Position numbers and translations under genes: made by a program. Shown one piece after another: positions 8,289 through 16,177 of a DNA stretch of 62,319 nucleotides. Every line of letters begins with the position of its first letter. The stretch's first letter is position 1. Source of the DNA: Herpetosiphonaceae bacterium (lineage in GTDB: Bacteria > Chloroflexota > Chloroflexia > Chloroflexales > Herpetosiphonaceae); the NCBI GenBank assembly GCA_013538855.1, contig JABXJS010000245.1:1-62319 (forward strand), read 5' to 3'. Below the pieces are notes generated by a model. It searched no databases. It saw only the letters and a program-made list of their open reading frames with translations, and was not told the DNA's origin.

Positions 8289-10426
8289 TCATCTCCATCG
8301 TCAATAAAGGCGGCTAGGTTCCAGAGGTCTTCAGGCACGTACATGCGCACGGTTGTTCCGCGTGGCGTGCCTGCCTCAATCGCGAGCTTCCCGCCGAGCA
8401 GCGCCAGCAGACTACGGTGGACGTTGAGTCCGATGCCTGTGCTGGTGCTGGCCTGCGCCTGTTTGAAGCCAACGCCATCATCGCTGATGCTGATGTGCAG
8501 GCCCTGCTGCCAGTGCAGGTCAACTGTCACGTGGAGCGGCTGCTGACTGCTATCGTTGCGCGCGTGGCGTGCGGCGTTGCGCAGTGCCTCCTGAACGGCA
8601 TAGCTGATCACCTCGCCGACGAACTGTGGTGTGAGCGCTAGGCGCTCGGCGATGCCTGGCTGCTCGTTCCACTGCACGTCATCGAAGGCCGCTTTGAAGT
8701 CCACCAGCGCCAGGTCGCGCAGCGTCTGGAGCAGCCCCACATGCTCCAGCCGATGGGGGGTGGCTGGCGGCAGGGTGCGAATCAGCGTCGATAGCTGGCT
8801 GTGGGCGTCGGCGAGCGCTCTGGTTGCTGCCTGCACGGTGGCATCGGGGTTGGGCATGGCGCTCAGGTGGATCAGCGCCGCGTGAATCTGCGGCAGGATG
8901 TCATCGTGGAGCGTGCGGCGGCCCTGGCTGCCAAGCACTTTGACCTCAGCGATGCGCTGGCGCAGCACGTCGGCGAGCATCCGCGCCGCACGCTCGCCGG
9001 CTAGGGCGTCGGTCAGGCGTGCGCAGCACGCGGCGGCGACCTCCATCAGCTCTTCGGTGTAGACGGCTCCTGGCAACGGTGGTCCCAGAATAAGCGCCCC
9101 AGCGATGCCCCGGCCGTCGGTGAGCGGAATGGCCCAGGTTGTGCCATTGACGCTGGCATCAAGGCGCATGCCGCCGCTGTGGTGGGGCAGGCTGAAGTTG
9201 AGATCGCCAAGCTGTGGCACCTCCGCTGTCCCCCAGCGGTACGTTACCACCATCGGCAGGCCCGGGATGCGATCACGCAGCAGCAGGCAGGCGCGCTCGG
9301 CGCGCAGCACATCGCGGCTGATCGCCTCGAGCAGTTTGGTCACGGCGGTTGAGAGGCTGACGCCGCCATCAAGCAGCCGGTCTTGGAAGTGCAGGCTGGC
9401 GACGAACGGCCGCAGACGGCTCATAAACGCCTCATGCTCAACGCGATAGCGCCAGCTCAGCAGCGCATACGCCAGCGCCGCCAGCGTGGTGGCGAACAGG
9501 ATGATGTAGATCGGCGGCAGCTCAAAGGTTGTGCTGATGCCGACCACGAGCGCGAATGTCGCGGCGATTAGCACGAGCCAGCGCCATTGGTCAACCCGAT
9601 TCCACTGTGGCAGCGGTCGCTCAGTGAAGGCTGCGTAGGCTCCGGCCGCCTGCCCCGCTGTGCCGAGCGCTGCTGCCACAATTACCAGCACACCAACATC
9701 AAACTGGAAAAATTGGCTGATCTGGGCTGCGTCTGGCTCATGGAAGGGCTGGTCGAGGTTGGCGCTTTGGCCGGAGAAGATCAGCACCGCGCCACCAAGC
9801 GCCACCATGCCCGCCAGCAGCCCGAGCAGCGATGTGCGCACAAGCCAGGTGCGCACGCGCGCCCATGCATGGCTTGGCAGATGATCGCTGCGGCCAGTCC
9901 CGGTCCACAGCGCATGAATCGGCAGCACAAAACAGATGATCAACGTTAGCAGGTAGCCAGCGATCAGAAATGGCAGCCCGGCCACCAGCCACGCCGGCAC
10001 GATGCGCAGCGCAAAGGTGCGCAGCTCCGGCGGCAGCGGGTAGATCGCTGTGAGCAGCAGCACCAGCAGTCCGATAAACAGCCCCAGCACGATCAGCAGC
10101 ACCTTGTGCACAGCCAGCGCGCGATCACTGACGCCGGTGTACCACACCATTGTGGCGTACCACGCGTAGGGCGCAAGCAGCGATGGCACGCTGATTACGC
10201 GCCACCAAAATGGAATGCCTAGCCCGCTCAGCGGCGGACCTTTGCCCACCACCGCCGCGTGAATCAAGAAAAAGACGCCCGCCATCAGCATGCCTGCTGC
10301 GGCTAAGCGTGGCCCACGCTCGCGCCCGCCATCAAGCCAAACGGTTAGCCCGAGCCACAGGCAGATGATTGCATTGAAGATTGAGACCGCCAGTGCCACG
10401 GCCTGCCAGGTGTTGATAATATTCAT
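8237..10426 (-). CDS. Membrane sensor histidine kinase (HisKA_3 / NarL-pair type)
   Basis: The 729-residue protein starts with about eight to nine hydrophobic helices (residues 5-325), a 7TM-like sensor or transporter-like input region. A GAF-like domain (about 345-480) follows, then a HisKA_3 dimerisation box with the phospho-acceptor His507 in RRTLHDDILPQ. The ATPase domain has NAARHARN (N box), DDGVGFKQ and TGIGLNVHRSLLALLGG (G boxes). I place the start at ATG 10426, which overlaps the stop of the upstream response regulator gene by ATGA, so the two are coupled. A longer reading to 10483 would run into that regulator. The input signal is unknown. Confidence 0.9.
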   Translation of the reverse strand: MNIINTWQAVALAVSIFNAIICLWLGLTVWLDGGRERGPRLAAAGMLMAGVFFLIHAAVVGKGPPLSGLGIPFWWRVISVPSLLAPYAWYATMVWYTGVSDRALAVHKVLLIVLGLFIGLLVLLLTAIYPLPPELRTFALRIVPAWLVAGLPFLIAGYLLTLIICFVLPIHALWTGTGRSDHLPSHAWARVRTWLVRTSLLGLLAGMVALGGAVLIFSGQSANLDQPFHEPDAAQISQFFQFDVGVLVIVAAALGTAGQAAGAYAAFTERPLPQWNRVDQWRWLVLIAATFALVVGISTTFELPPIYIILFATTLAALAYALLSWRYRVEHEAFMSRLRPFVASLHFQDRLLDGGVSLSTAVTKLLEAISRDVLRAERACLLLRDRIPGLPMVVTYRWGTAEVPQLGDLNFSLPHHSGGMRLDASVNGTTWAIPLTDGRGIAGALILGPPLPGAVYTEELMEVAAACCARLTDALAGERAARMLADVLRQRIAEVKVLGSQGRRTLHDDILPQIHAALIHLSAMPNPDATVQAATRALADAHSQLSTLIRTLPPATPHRLEHVGLLQTLRDLALVDFKAAFDDVQWNEQPGIAERLALTPQFVGEVISYAVQEALRNAARHARNDSSQQPLHVTVDLHWQQGLHISISDDGVGFKQAQASTSTGIGLNVHRSLLALLGGKLAIEAGTPRGTTVRMYVPEDLWNLAAFIDDGDDQELGVSERGRTRTVLS

Positions 10427-11196
10427 GGCTGCTGTGCTATTGCAGGTGTGAGCAGGTTCGCCTGCTCCCAGAGCGGTTTCCAAGCCCCATCTGGCGTGCA
10501 GATTTGCCCGATACCGTTGCTGTCCCAGACGATCAGTTGGCCGATGTGGTAGATCAGCGCGGCGCGTGTGCGCGCAATCTTCTCATCGATGCTGTTTTCA
10601 TTCAGCCCCCAGGCGGTGTAGATTTGGCCGTTGATCCGGCTTACCGCACGCGCATCGCGAAAGCCAAGCCGCTGGGCGATTTGATCGTTGGTGAAGCCTT
10701 GGGCGATCAAGTGCGCCACCTCGCGCTCGGCAGGCTCCAGCAGATCAAGCGCCGACTGCTCGTCGCGGTGCTGCACCTCCTCCACGCGCAGTGCAATGTC
10801 TGGATCGGTGAAGGCGCGGCCCATGATCGCATCGCGCAGCAGCGGCACGACCATCACTGGCAGCAGATAGTTGCTTTTGCGCACATAGGCGTAGTGGCTC
10901 AAGATGCCCGAGCGCTGGAAATCACGGTAGAACGCGTCATCGTCTTGAATCGAGTAGAACACGACCGGCAGGCGCGGATGTTCACGGCGAATGGCGATGG
11001 CGGCCTGAATGCCGTTGATCGAGTTGTCGAGCGCCACATCCATCAAGATCGCGGTGGGCGTTGTGTGGGCACAAAACTCAATCGCTGCCGACCCGCTGCC
11101 CACCTCGCCGATAACCTTGACTGCCCCTGTGGCCTCAAGCCCGATCCGCATTGCCTCGCGGAGCGTCGGATGATCTTCAACAATTAGTATGTCCAT
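10423..11196 (-). CDS. NarL/FixJ-type response regulator
   Basis: The product has 257 residues. The receiver domain starts at once (MDILIVEDHPTL), with the phospho-acceptor Asp53 in ILMDVAL and the conserved Lys in VRKSN. A LuxR-type helix-turn-helix follows (LEPAEREVAHLIAQGFTNDQ, then RLGF). About 50 further residues after the usual end (YHIGQLIVWDSNGIGQICTP) are unusual for the family, and their role is unknown. ATG 11196 begins exactly at the receiver domain; an upstream TTG (11217) adds seven residues with no support. It is the first gene of the pair and is divergent from the amidase gene. Confidence 0.9.
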   Translation of the reverse strand: MDILIVEDHPTLREAMRIGLEATGAVKVIGEVGSGSAAIEFCAHTTPTAILMDVALDNSINGIQAAIAIRREHPRLPVVFYSIQDDDAFYRDFQRSGILSHYAYVRKSNYLLPVMVVPLLRDAIMGRAFTDPDIALRVEEVQHRDEQSALDLLEPAEREVAHLIAQGFTNDQIAQRLGFRDARAVSRINGQIYTAWGLNENSIDEKIARTRAALIYHIGQLIVWDSNGIGQICTPDGAWKPLWEQANLLTPAIAQQP

Positions 11197-11325
11197 GCTA
11201 TTGAGTATGCCCACCAACGCGGCTCTGCGTCAAGCAATTGAGTGCATGGGTCGATTTGTTAATCTCCTGTAAACCTTCGCGCGCTCAAAGCTGTGGTACT
11301 GTTTTTAAGATAGTCGGAGGCTACG

Positions 11326-12390
11326 ATGAAACGAACGTTACTGCTGCTATGTTTGCTGCTCAGCGCGTGCCAGGGCCAAGCCCCGGCGGAGCCTGTTGGC
11401 GTTGTCCGCGAGCCATCGGTGCTCGATCAAGCTGCACTACCACCTACACCTACACCTGGCGCTCCAGCGACGCTTGCGCCCACACCCGCAGCGCCCCCAG
11501 AGCCAACGGCTGTTCCGACCCAAACACCTGCGCCAACGCCAACTGTGCCCGCGCGTCCGCGCGTCGGTATCCAGGCCGGCCATTGGCAAACCGATCAGCT
11601 GCCCGAGGAGCTGGCGCGCTTTCGCACATCAACCGGCGCATTCGTGGCTGGCTACAGCGAGATCGATGTGAACCTGCCCATCGCCGAGCAGGTGGTGGTG
11701 CTGCTGCAGGCGAACGGCGTTGACGCTGATCTGTTGCCTGCCACCGTGCCTGTCGCCTATGCTGCCGATGCGTTTGTGGCGCTGCACGCCGATGGCTCGC
11801 CGCAGTCGAGCACGCGCGGCTTTAAGCTGGCGACGCCTTGGCGCACATCGGCGGCCTCCCAGCTGCTGCTGGAGCAGATCGACGCCGCCTATGCCGAGCA
11901 GACAGGGCTGCCGCGCGATGGCGCTGTGACGTTCAATATGCGTGGCTACTACGCCTTTAGCTGGCGTCGGCACCAGCACGCGGTCGCCCGCACCACCCCG
12001 GCGGTGATCGTTGAGATGGGCTATCTCTCGAATCCCACAGATCGGGCAATGCTGCTTGAGCAGCCGGATCTCGTCGCTCAGGCTATCACCACCGGCATTC
12101 TCAACTATCTGGCTCGCCACGATCCTGCTGATCGTGCAGCGCTCGAGCCGCCAGATCTGGCGCTGCAGCGCCCGCGTGAGTCTGGCGTACCAGTTCATGC
12201 TGCGCCACAGGCCGACTCCGCCGTGCTGGCCGAGATCACCCCCGAGGACCGCTTTATGCCCTTCCGCGAGCAGGATGGCTGGTATGAGGGCGTGGTGCGC
12301 AATCAGTGGCGCGTCGTCGGCTGGGTGCGCCGCGAGCAGTTGGCCGCGACCAATGAGCCATTTCCAACGCCAGCGCCGCTTGACCGCTAG
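11326..12390 (+). CDS. N-acetylmuramoyl-L-alanine amidase lipoprotein with C-terminal SH3 domain
   Basis: This 354-residue exported lipoprotein has a lipobox LLSAC followed by a long Pro/Thr/Ala linker. An amidase_3 domain then cleaves the amide bond between muramic acid and the stem peptide. Its zinc ligands are visible as the His in QAGHWQ, the Glu in GYSEID and the His in ALHADG; the catalytic Glu lies in VIVEMGYLSNP. A bacterial SH3-like domain follows (PVHAAPQADSAVLAEI to WVRREQL) and probably binds cell wall. CGGAGG at 11315-11320 precedes ATG 11326. A terminator hairpin lies downstream at 12626-12647. Confidence 0.92.
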   Translation: MKRTLLLLCLLLSACQGQAPAEPVGVVREPSVLDQAALPPTPTPGAPATLAPTPAAPPEPTAVPTQTPAPTPTVPARPRVGIQAGHWQTDQLPEELARFRTSTGAFVAGYSEIDVNLPIAEQVVVLLQANGVDADLLPATVPVAYAADAFVALHADGSPQSSTRGFKLATPWRTSAASQLLLEQIDAAYAEQTGLPRDGAVTFNMRGYYAFSWRRHQHAVARTTPAVIVEMGYLSNPTDRAMLLEQPDLVAQAITTGILNYLARHDPADRAALEPPDLALQRPRESGVPVHAAPQADSAVLAEITPEDRFMPFREQDGWYEGVVRNQWRVVGWVRREQLAATNEPFPTPAPLDR

Positions 12391-12625
12391 GGCGTTGTCG
12401 TCCTGTTGCTGGCACTGAATATGCTACAGAAATATGTTTGCAGCAGTCTGGCTGCCTTCAGTTGCTCAAGGACGGTGTATGCTGTGTTGGTATTCTGTCC
12501 CGATTTTTCTAGCGTAGCCGCCGTGCGCTGGCCTGCTACGCCAGCGTGCACCCCAAGCAACAGCTGCTCACTGGCTCACTGGCGCGTTTTTTCTGTCTCG
12601 AAAACAAGTGAATAGTCTCTCCTTG

Positions 12626-12647
12626 GCCCACGTTCGTGTGGGCTTTT
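12626..12647 (+). terminator. Rho-independent terminator after the amidase gene
   Basis: GCCCAC (12626-12631), a 6-nt loop and GTGGGC (12638-12643) are followed by TTTT. The hairpin lies upstream of the next gene's chosen start at 12669, which argues against starting that gene at GTG 12636. The remainder of 12391-12668 shows no gene. Confidence 0.65.
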
Positions 12648-12668
12648 GTGTGTGATGAGGTGTGGAAC

Positions 12669-13217
12669 ATGCTTGGATCGCCCGAGGTATCCATTGGCAA
12701 CGCTGATCCTAGGATCCAGCGTGGGAAGCAGCGCGATGCTGTGGCTGCTGAGGCTACGTGGGTGGAGGTTGCGCTGGCCGCCTTGCCTCAGCTGCGCTAT
12801 CAGTCTGGGTGTGAGCTAGGCTGTGGCACTGGTCGCCTGACGGTCCGGTTGGCGCAGCACTGTCAGCGGCTGCTTGCGTTTGAGCAGTCGCCGCAGCTCC
12901 TGCAGCAGGCTCGCGCCCGCTGTCGGCATCTGCGCAATGTCTCCTTTGCGTGTCTAGTGCTGCCACAGATGCAGGCAACAGCCCGCTTTGACCTCGTGGT
13001 GCTGCACGCTACAGCCCTCGCCTGTGTCGCCGAGCCTGGCGCTCGCGTGCTGCAGCTGCTGCGACGGAGCGCGCATCTGCTGATCGTGCGCTCACAGCGT
13101 AGTGCGGCCTTCAGTGATCAGTTTAGCGAGTACATGGCCCGCTCGCCACAGCTCAAAAGTTTGTACGGCTATCGCACGTCAAGCTACCAGCTTGATGTCT
13201 GGCAGTGCTGCGCGTGA
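12669..13217 (+). CDS. Class I SAM-dependent methyltransferase-like protein
   Basis: The 182-residue protein has a Rossmann methyltransferase core. Motif I is CELGCGTGRLTVRLAQ (about residues 48-63). LLAFEQSPQLLQQA fits the acidic end of strand 2 that contacts the SAM ribose, and FDLVVLHATAL fits motif IV. The C-terminal half is short, so this is a minimal enzyme with no substrate domain that I can name. ATG 12669 has GAGG (12657-12660) eight bases upstream. The gene ends nine bases before a strong bidirectional hairpin. Confidence 0.75.
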   Translation: MLGSPEVSIGNADPRIQRGKQRDAVAAEATWVEVALAALPQLRYQSGCELGCGTGRLTVRLAQHCQRLLAFEQSPQLLQQARARCRHLRNVSFACLVLPQMQATARFDLVVLHATALACVAEPGARVLQLLRRSAHLLIVRSQRSAAFSDQFSEYMARSPQLKSLYGYRTSSYQLDVWQCCA

Positions 13218-13227
13218 AGCGTAGCGC

Positions 13228-13260
13228 AGCGGCCACAGCCTAGATTTGGCTGTGGCCGCT
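13228..13260. terminator. Bidirectional terminator
   Basis: A perfect 13-bp stem (AGCGGCCACAGCC, 13228-13240, and its complement at 13248-13260) with a 7-nt loop is followed by AATTTTT on the plus strand. It lies between the convergent methyltransferase and vWA genes. Confidence 0.85.
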
Positions 13261-13265
13261 AATTT

Positions 13266-16166
13266 TTAATGGCGTCGGGCGCGATTTTTGGCGGCGCGTA
13301 GGCGCTCCAGTGGATCCGTTACTTCGTCTGGTGATGGCGGCGGTGGCGCGCTCTGGCTTGGCTGTGGCGTGCTCTGCTGGCCAAGCGGCTTGGTCGCCGA
13401 CGGCGCTGCGGACGTGGCTGGGCGCGGCTCTGCCACTGGAGGCGCTGCGGGCGTCTGCTCGGTGCTATCAGAGCTCCAGCGCCCACGTGCGCGCGCCTTT
13501 GCTCCTTGCAGGTTGGCCACCGTTGCTGTTGGTGCTGCCGCTGCTCGTTTTTGCACGGCACGGCGCTCGCGCAGTTGGGCAAAATCGCGGCGGCGCAGCG
13601 AGAGGCGGCGAATCGCAATGTCAAGCGGCAGTACCATAATCACCAGCAAGAGCAGCAGAAGGTCGATCGGCACAGCGCGACGAACGGCGTCCAGCGTGTG
13701 GTCAAACGCCTGCGCCGGCTGCTCCAGCGTGCGTCCACCGCTCTGCTGCGCGAGGCTGGCCAGCAGTGCGGGGTTGCCCTGACCCTGGCGATACTCTGGC
13801 GAGTAGGGCACCAGCAGGCCGAGCGTGGTGGCGAAAACTGGTTTTCCAGCCTTATCTGTTCCGGTGACTTGCACAAGGTAGGTACCGGTGGGCGGGCTAG
13901 GCAGCAGCGTCTGGTACTGGCCTGGCCCAACTTCATTCAGCGTTACCTGCTGCGGCTCGCCAGTGGGGCCAATAACCCGCGCATCCACCTGTAGGCCGCT
14001 TTGCGCTGCGCCATCCTCGGCGGTTGCCACCAGATCAATGCGCACATCGGTGCCCACAAGCGTGGCTGCGCCCGAGACGAGATCGCTGCTGACGCGCGGC
14101 AGCGTCCAGCCCACAAGCTGGCTCACAAAGCGTGGAAACTCCTCCCACTGTACCCAGTTGACCGCCCACTTGCTAGCGAGATCGCTGGTCCAGGCCACCG
14201 AGCGGCCTAGCCCATACTGCCACTGCGCCAGCACCGGCGAGCCATCTGGCGCAACCAGGGCCAGCCGCGCCGTATCTTTCTCATCAGTGCCATTGTAGCC
14301 CAGCAGGGCGGGCAGGCCGGACTGTAGCGCGCTCAAGATCGGCGTGTCTTCGGCATAGGCTGGTGTGAATGTCTCCTCAACAATGTAGGTGCCAACAGCT
14401 TGAATCGTCTCTTGCAAAAAGATCTGCGGCACTTCTTCCATCGTGCGGGCTGGGTAGTAGCGTCCGCCGCCGATGTTCGCATACTCGGCCAGCTTCTCGT
14501 CCGAGCCGTTGCCGGCGGCCACAACCGATAGGGTGATGCCGGAGTCGCGCATCTCTTGCGCGATGCTGCTGACATCGGCGCGCCCCCAGCCGTCGGTCAG
14601 CAAGATCGCATGCTTAATTTTCGCGTCGGACTGCTGCAGCTGCTTCAGCGCGGCCTCCATGCCGCTAACCACGTTTGTCCCGCCGTTGGGCGGAACTGGC
14701 GCAAGCGCATTTTCAATGTCGGCGGCGGAGGGCACTTTCTGCAGGTCAATCGACCAGTGAAAGGTGTCATCGAAGGTGACGACACCGAGCTTATCGTTCT
14801 GCCCAAGCACTGTTGCCGCCTCGGCGACGGCCTCTTTGGCGATATCGATCTTCTTGACGCCGCCCTCTTGGCGCGCAGCCATGGCCCCGCCGTTGCAGTG
14901 GCAGGCGTCCATGCTGCCAGACTTGTCGATGATAAACACCAGCGCGATATCTGGGCGCTGCTGGCGATTGCGCACATCCATGTTGACCGGCAGCGCCTCT
15001 TCGATTGGTGTGCCGGTGTAGCCGCCGACGCCAAAGCTGTGCGAGCCGCCAACCATGACCAGTCCATGACCAAGATCGCCCACAAACGAGCGAATCAGCG
15101 CCTGGGTGTCGTTGGGGATGTCGCGCGCTGCAACATTTACCAGCATAATTGTTTCATAGTCCGCTAGTCCTGGCAGATCAGTCGGCAGGCCAGAGGGTGT
15201 GACAACGACCGGCTCAACGTTGGCCGCCGCTAGCGCCGTTTTCAGCTGGTCGGCTGCGCCTGGCTCGCCCTCGACGAGCAAGACCTTTGGCGGCCCGTTG
15301 ATATCGACGAGGGCTCCTGCAACATTGTTCTGCAGGCGCGTGTCGTCGGTGGGAATAACCTGCACATTGTAGCGGTGAAAGCCTTGATCGCCGACGACCA
15401 CGGTTGTGGTGAAGGTGTTGGTGCCCGCTTGCAGCTCGACTGACTGCTCGGCGAGCAGCTCGCGGTCGTTGTTCCAGCGTAGCTGGGCTGTCTGGGCTGT
15501 GTTGCTCTCAACACTGGCGACGAGCTGAATCTCTTGACCGCTGCGGGCGCGGGCGGGAGCTTGAAAATCGACAACCGCCACCTCGGGGCCATTGATGGCG
15601 GCTCCGGTTGGCACAACGTCGATAGGCACGTTGCGCTGTTGGGCTAGATTGAGCATATGCAGGGCCTGGCCTGTGTTCTCCCCACCGTCCGAGAGCAGCA
15701 CGAGGCGCTTCTGTGTCTCGGCTGGAAACAGCGCCACACCAAGCTGGAGCGCTGCGGCGATGTCTGTGCGTGCAGCAATCGGCACCGACTGCACTGCTCC
15801 CAGCCGCTGAATTTCGGAGGGCACCCGCTCGACGAGCGCATTTTCGCCAAAGACGACCACAGCTGCCTTGTCGCCTGCTTGCATGGACTGGAGCGCTTGT
15901 TCGATAAACTGTTCGTTGGCTGAGCGCTGTCCAGGCGAGATTGAGTCGGAGCTGTCGAGCAAGAACACCGTTGTGAGCGAGTGCACTGGCTGCACAAGCT
16001 GCGCTCCGGCTAGGCTGCCGATCAGCGCTACGAGCAGCAGCGTGCGCACGATCAGCGCCGACCAGCGTCGACGTGTCATCCTGCCGCGCTGATTGAGCAG
16101 GCCAAGCCCCCAAACCAGCGGGAGAAACAATAAAAACCACAGAAATTCAGGCCGCACAAAACTCAT
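13266..16166 (-). CDS. Membrane protein with two vWA domains flanking a GATase-like domain
   Basis: The product has 966 residues. Two N-terminal membrane helices (about 7-25 and 37-57) are followed by a first vWA domain with MIDAS motif DSSDS (71-75). Next comes a glutamine-amidotransferase-like fold (about 292-395: KVLLVEGEPGAADQL to VMVGGSHSFGVGG). A second vWA with a perfect MIDAS, DKSGS (414-418), follows. A beta-rich region and one membrane helix (about 840-860) come next, and the protein ends in a Pro/Ala/Arg-rich tail. ATG 16166 has AGGAG eight bases upstream; longer readings run into the preceding gene. It is last in the MoxR operon, 11 bases after its neighbour. MIDAS domains bind metal-dependent protein ligands and are typical partners of MoxR ATPases. 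Confidence 0.9.
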   Translation of the reverse strand: MSFVRPEFLWFLLFLPLVWGLGLLNQRGRMTRRRWSALIVRTLLLVALIGSLAGAQLVQPVHSLTTVFLLDSSDSISPGQRSANEQFIEQALQSMQAGDKAAVVVFGENALVERVPSEIQRLGAVQSVPIAARTDIAAALQLGVALFPAETQKRLVLLSDGGENTGQALHMLNLAQQRNVPIDVVPTGAAINGPEVAVVDFQAPARARSGQEIQLVASVESNTAQTAQLRWNNDRELLAEQSVELQAGTNTFTTTVVVGDQGFHRYNVQVIPTDDTRLQNNVAGALVDINGPPKVLLVEGEPGAADQLKTALAAANVEPVVVTPSGLPTDLPGLADYETIMLVNVAARDIPNDTQALIRSFVGDLGHGLVMVGGSHSFGVGGYTGTPIEEALPVNMDVRNRQQRPDIALVFIIDKSGSMDACHCNGGAMAARQEGGVKKIDIAKEAVAEAATVLGQNDKLGVVTFDDTFHWSIDLQKVPSAADIENALAPVPPNGGTNVVSGMEAALKQLQQSDAKIKHAILLTDGWGRADVSSIAQEMRDSGITLSVVAAGNGSDEKLAEYANIGGGRYYPARTMEEVPQIFLQETIQAVGTYIVEETFTPAYAEDTPILSALQSGLPALLGYNGTDEKDTARLALVAPDGSPVLAQWQYGLGRSVAWTSDLASKWAVNWVQWEEFPRFVSQLVGWTLPRVSSDLVSGAATLVGTDVRIDLVATAEDGAAQSGLQVDARVIGPTGEPQQVTLNEVGPGQYQTLLPSPPTGTYLVQVTGTDKAGKPVFATTLGLLVPYSPEYRQGQGNPALLASLAQQSGGRTLEQPAQAFDHTLDAVRRAVPIDLLLLLLVIMVLPLDIAIRRLSLRRRDFAQLRERRAVQKRAAAAPTATVANLQGAKARARGRWSSDSTEQTPAAPPVAEPRPATSAAPSATKPLGQQSTPQPSQSAPPPPSPDEVTDPLERLRAAKNRARRH

Positions 16167-16177
16167 CAGCGGTTCTC

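Noticed and set aside
12406-12615. A 69-codon frame after the amidase gene
   Set aside because: It has no SD and no protein signature, and lies before the amidase terminator, so it is probably 3' untranslated sequence.
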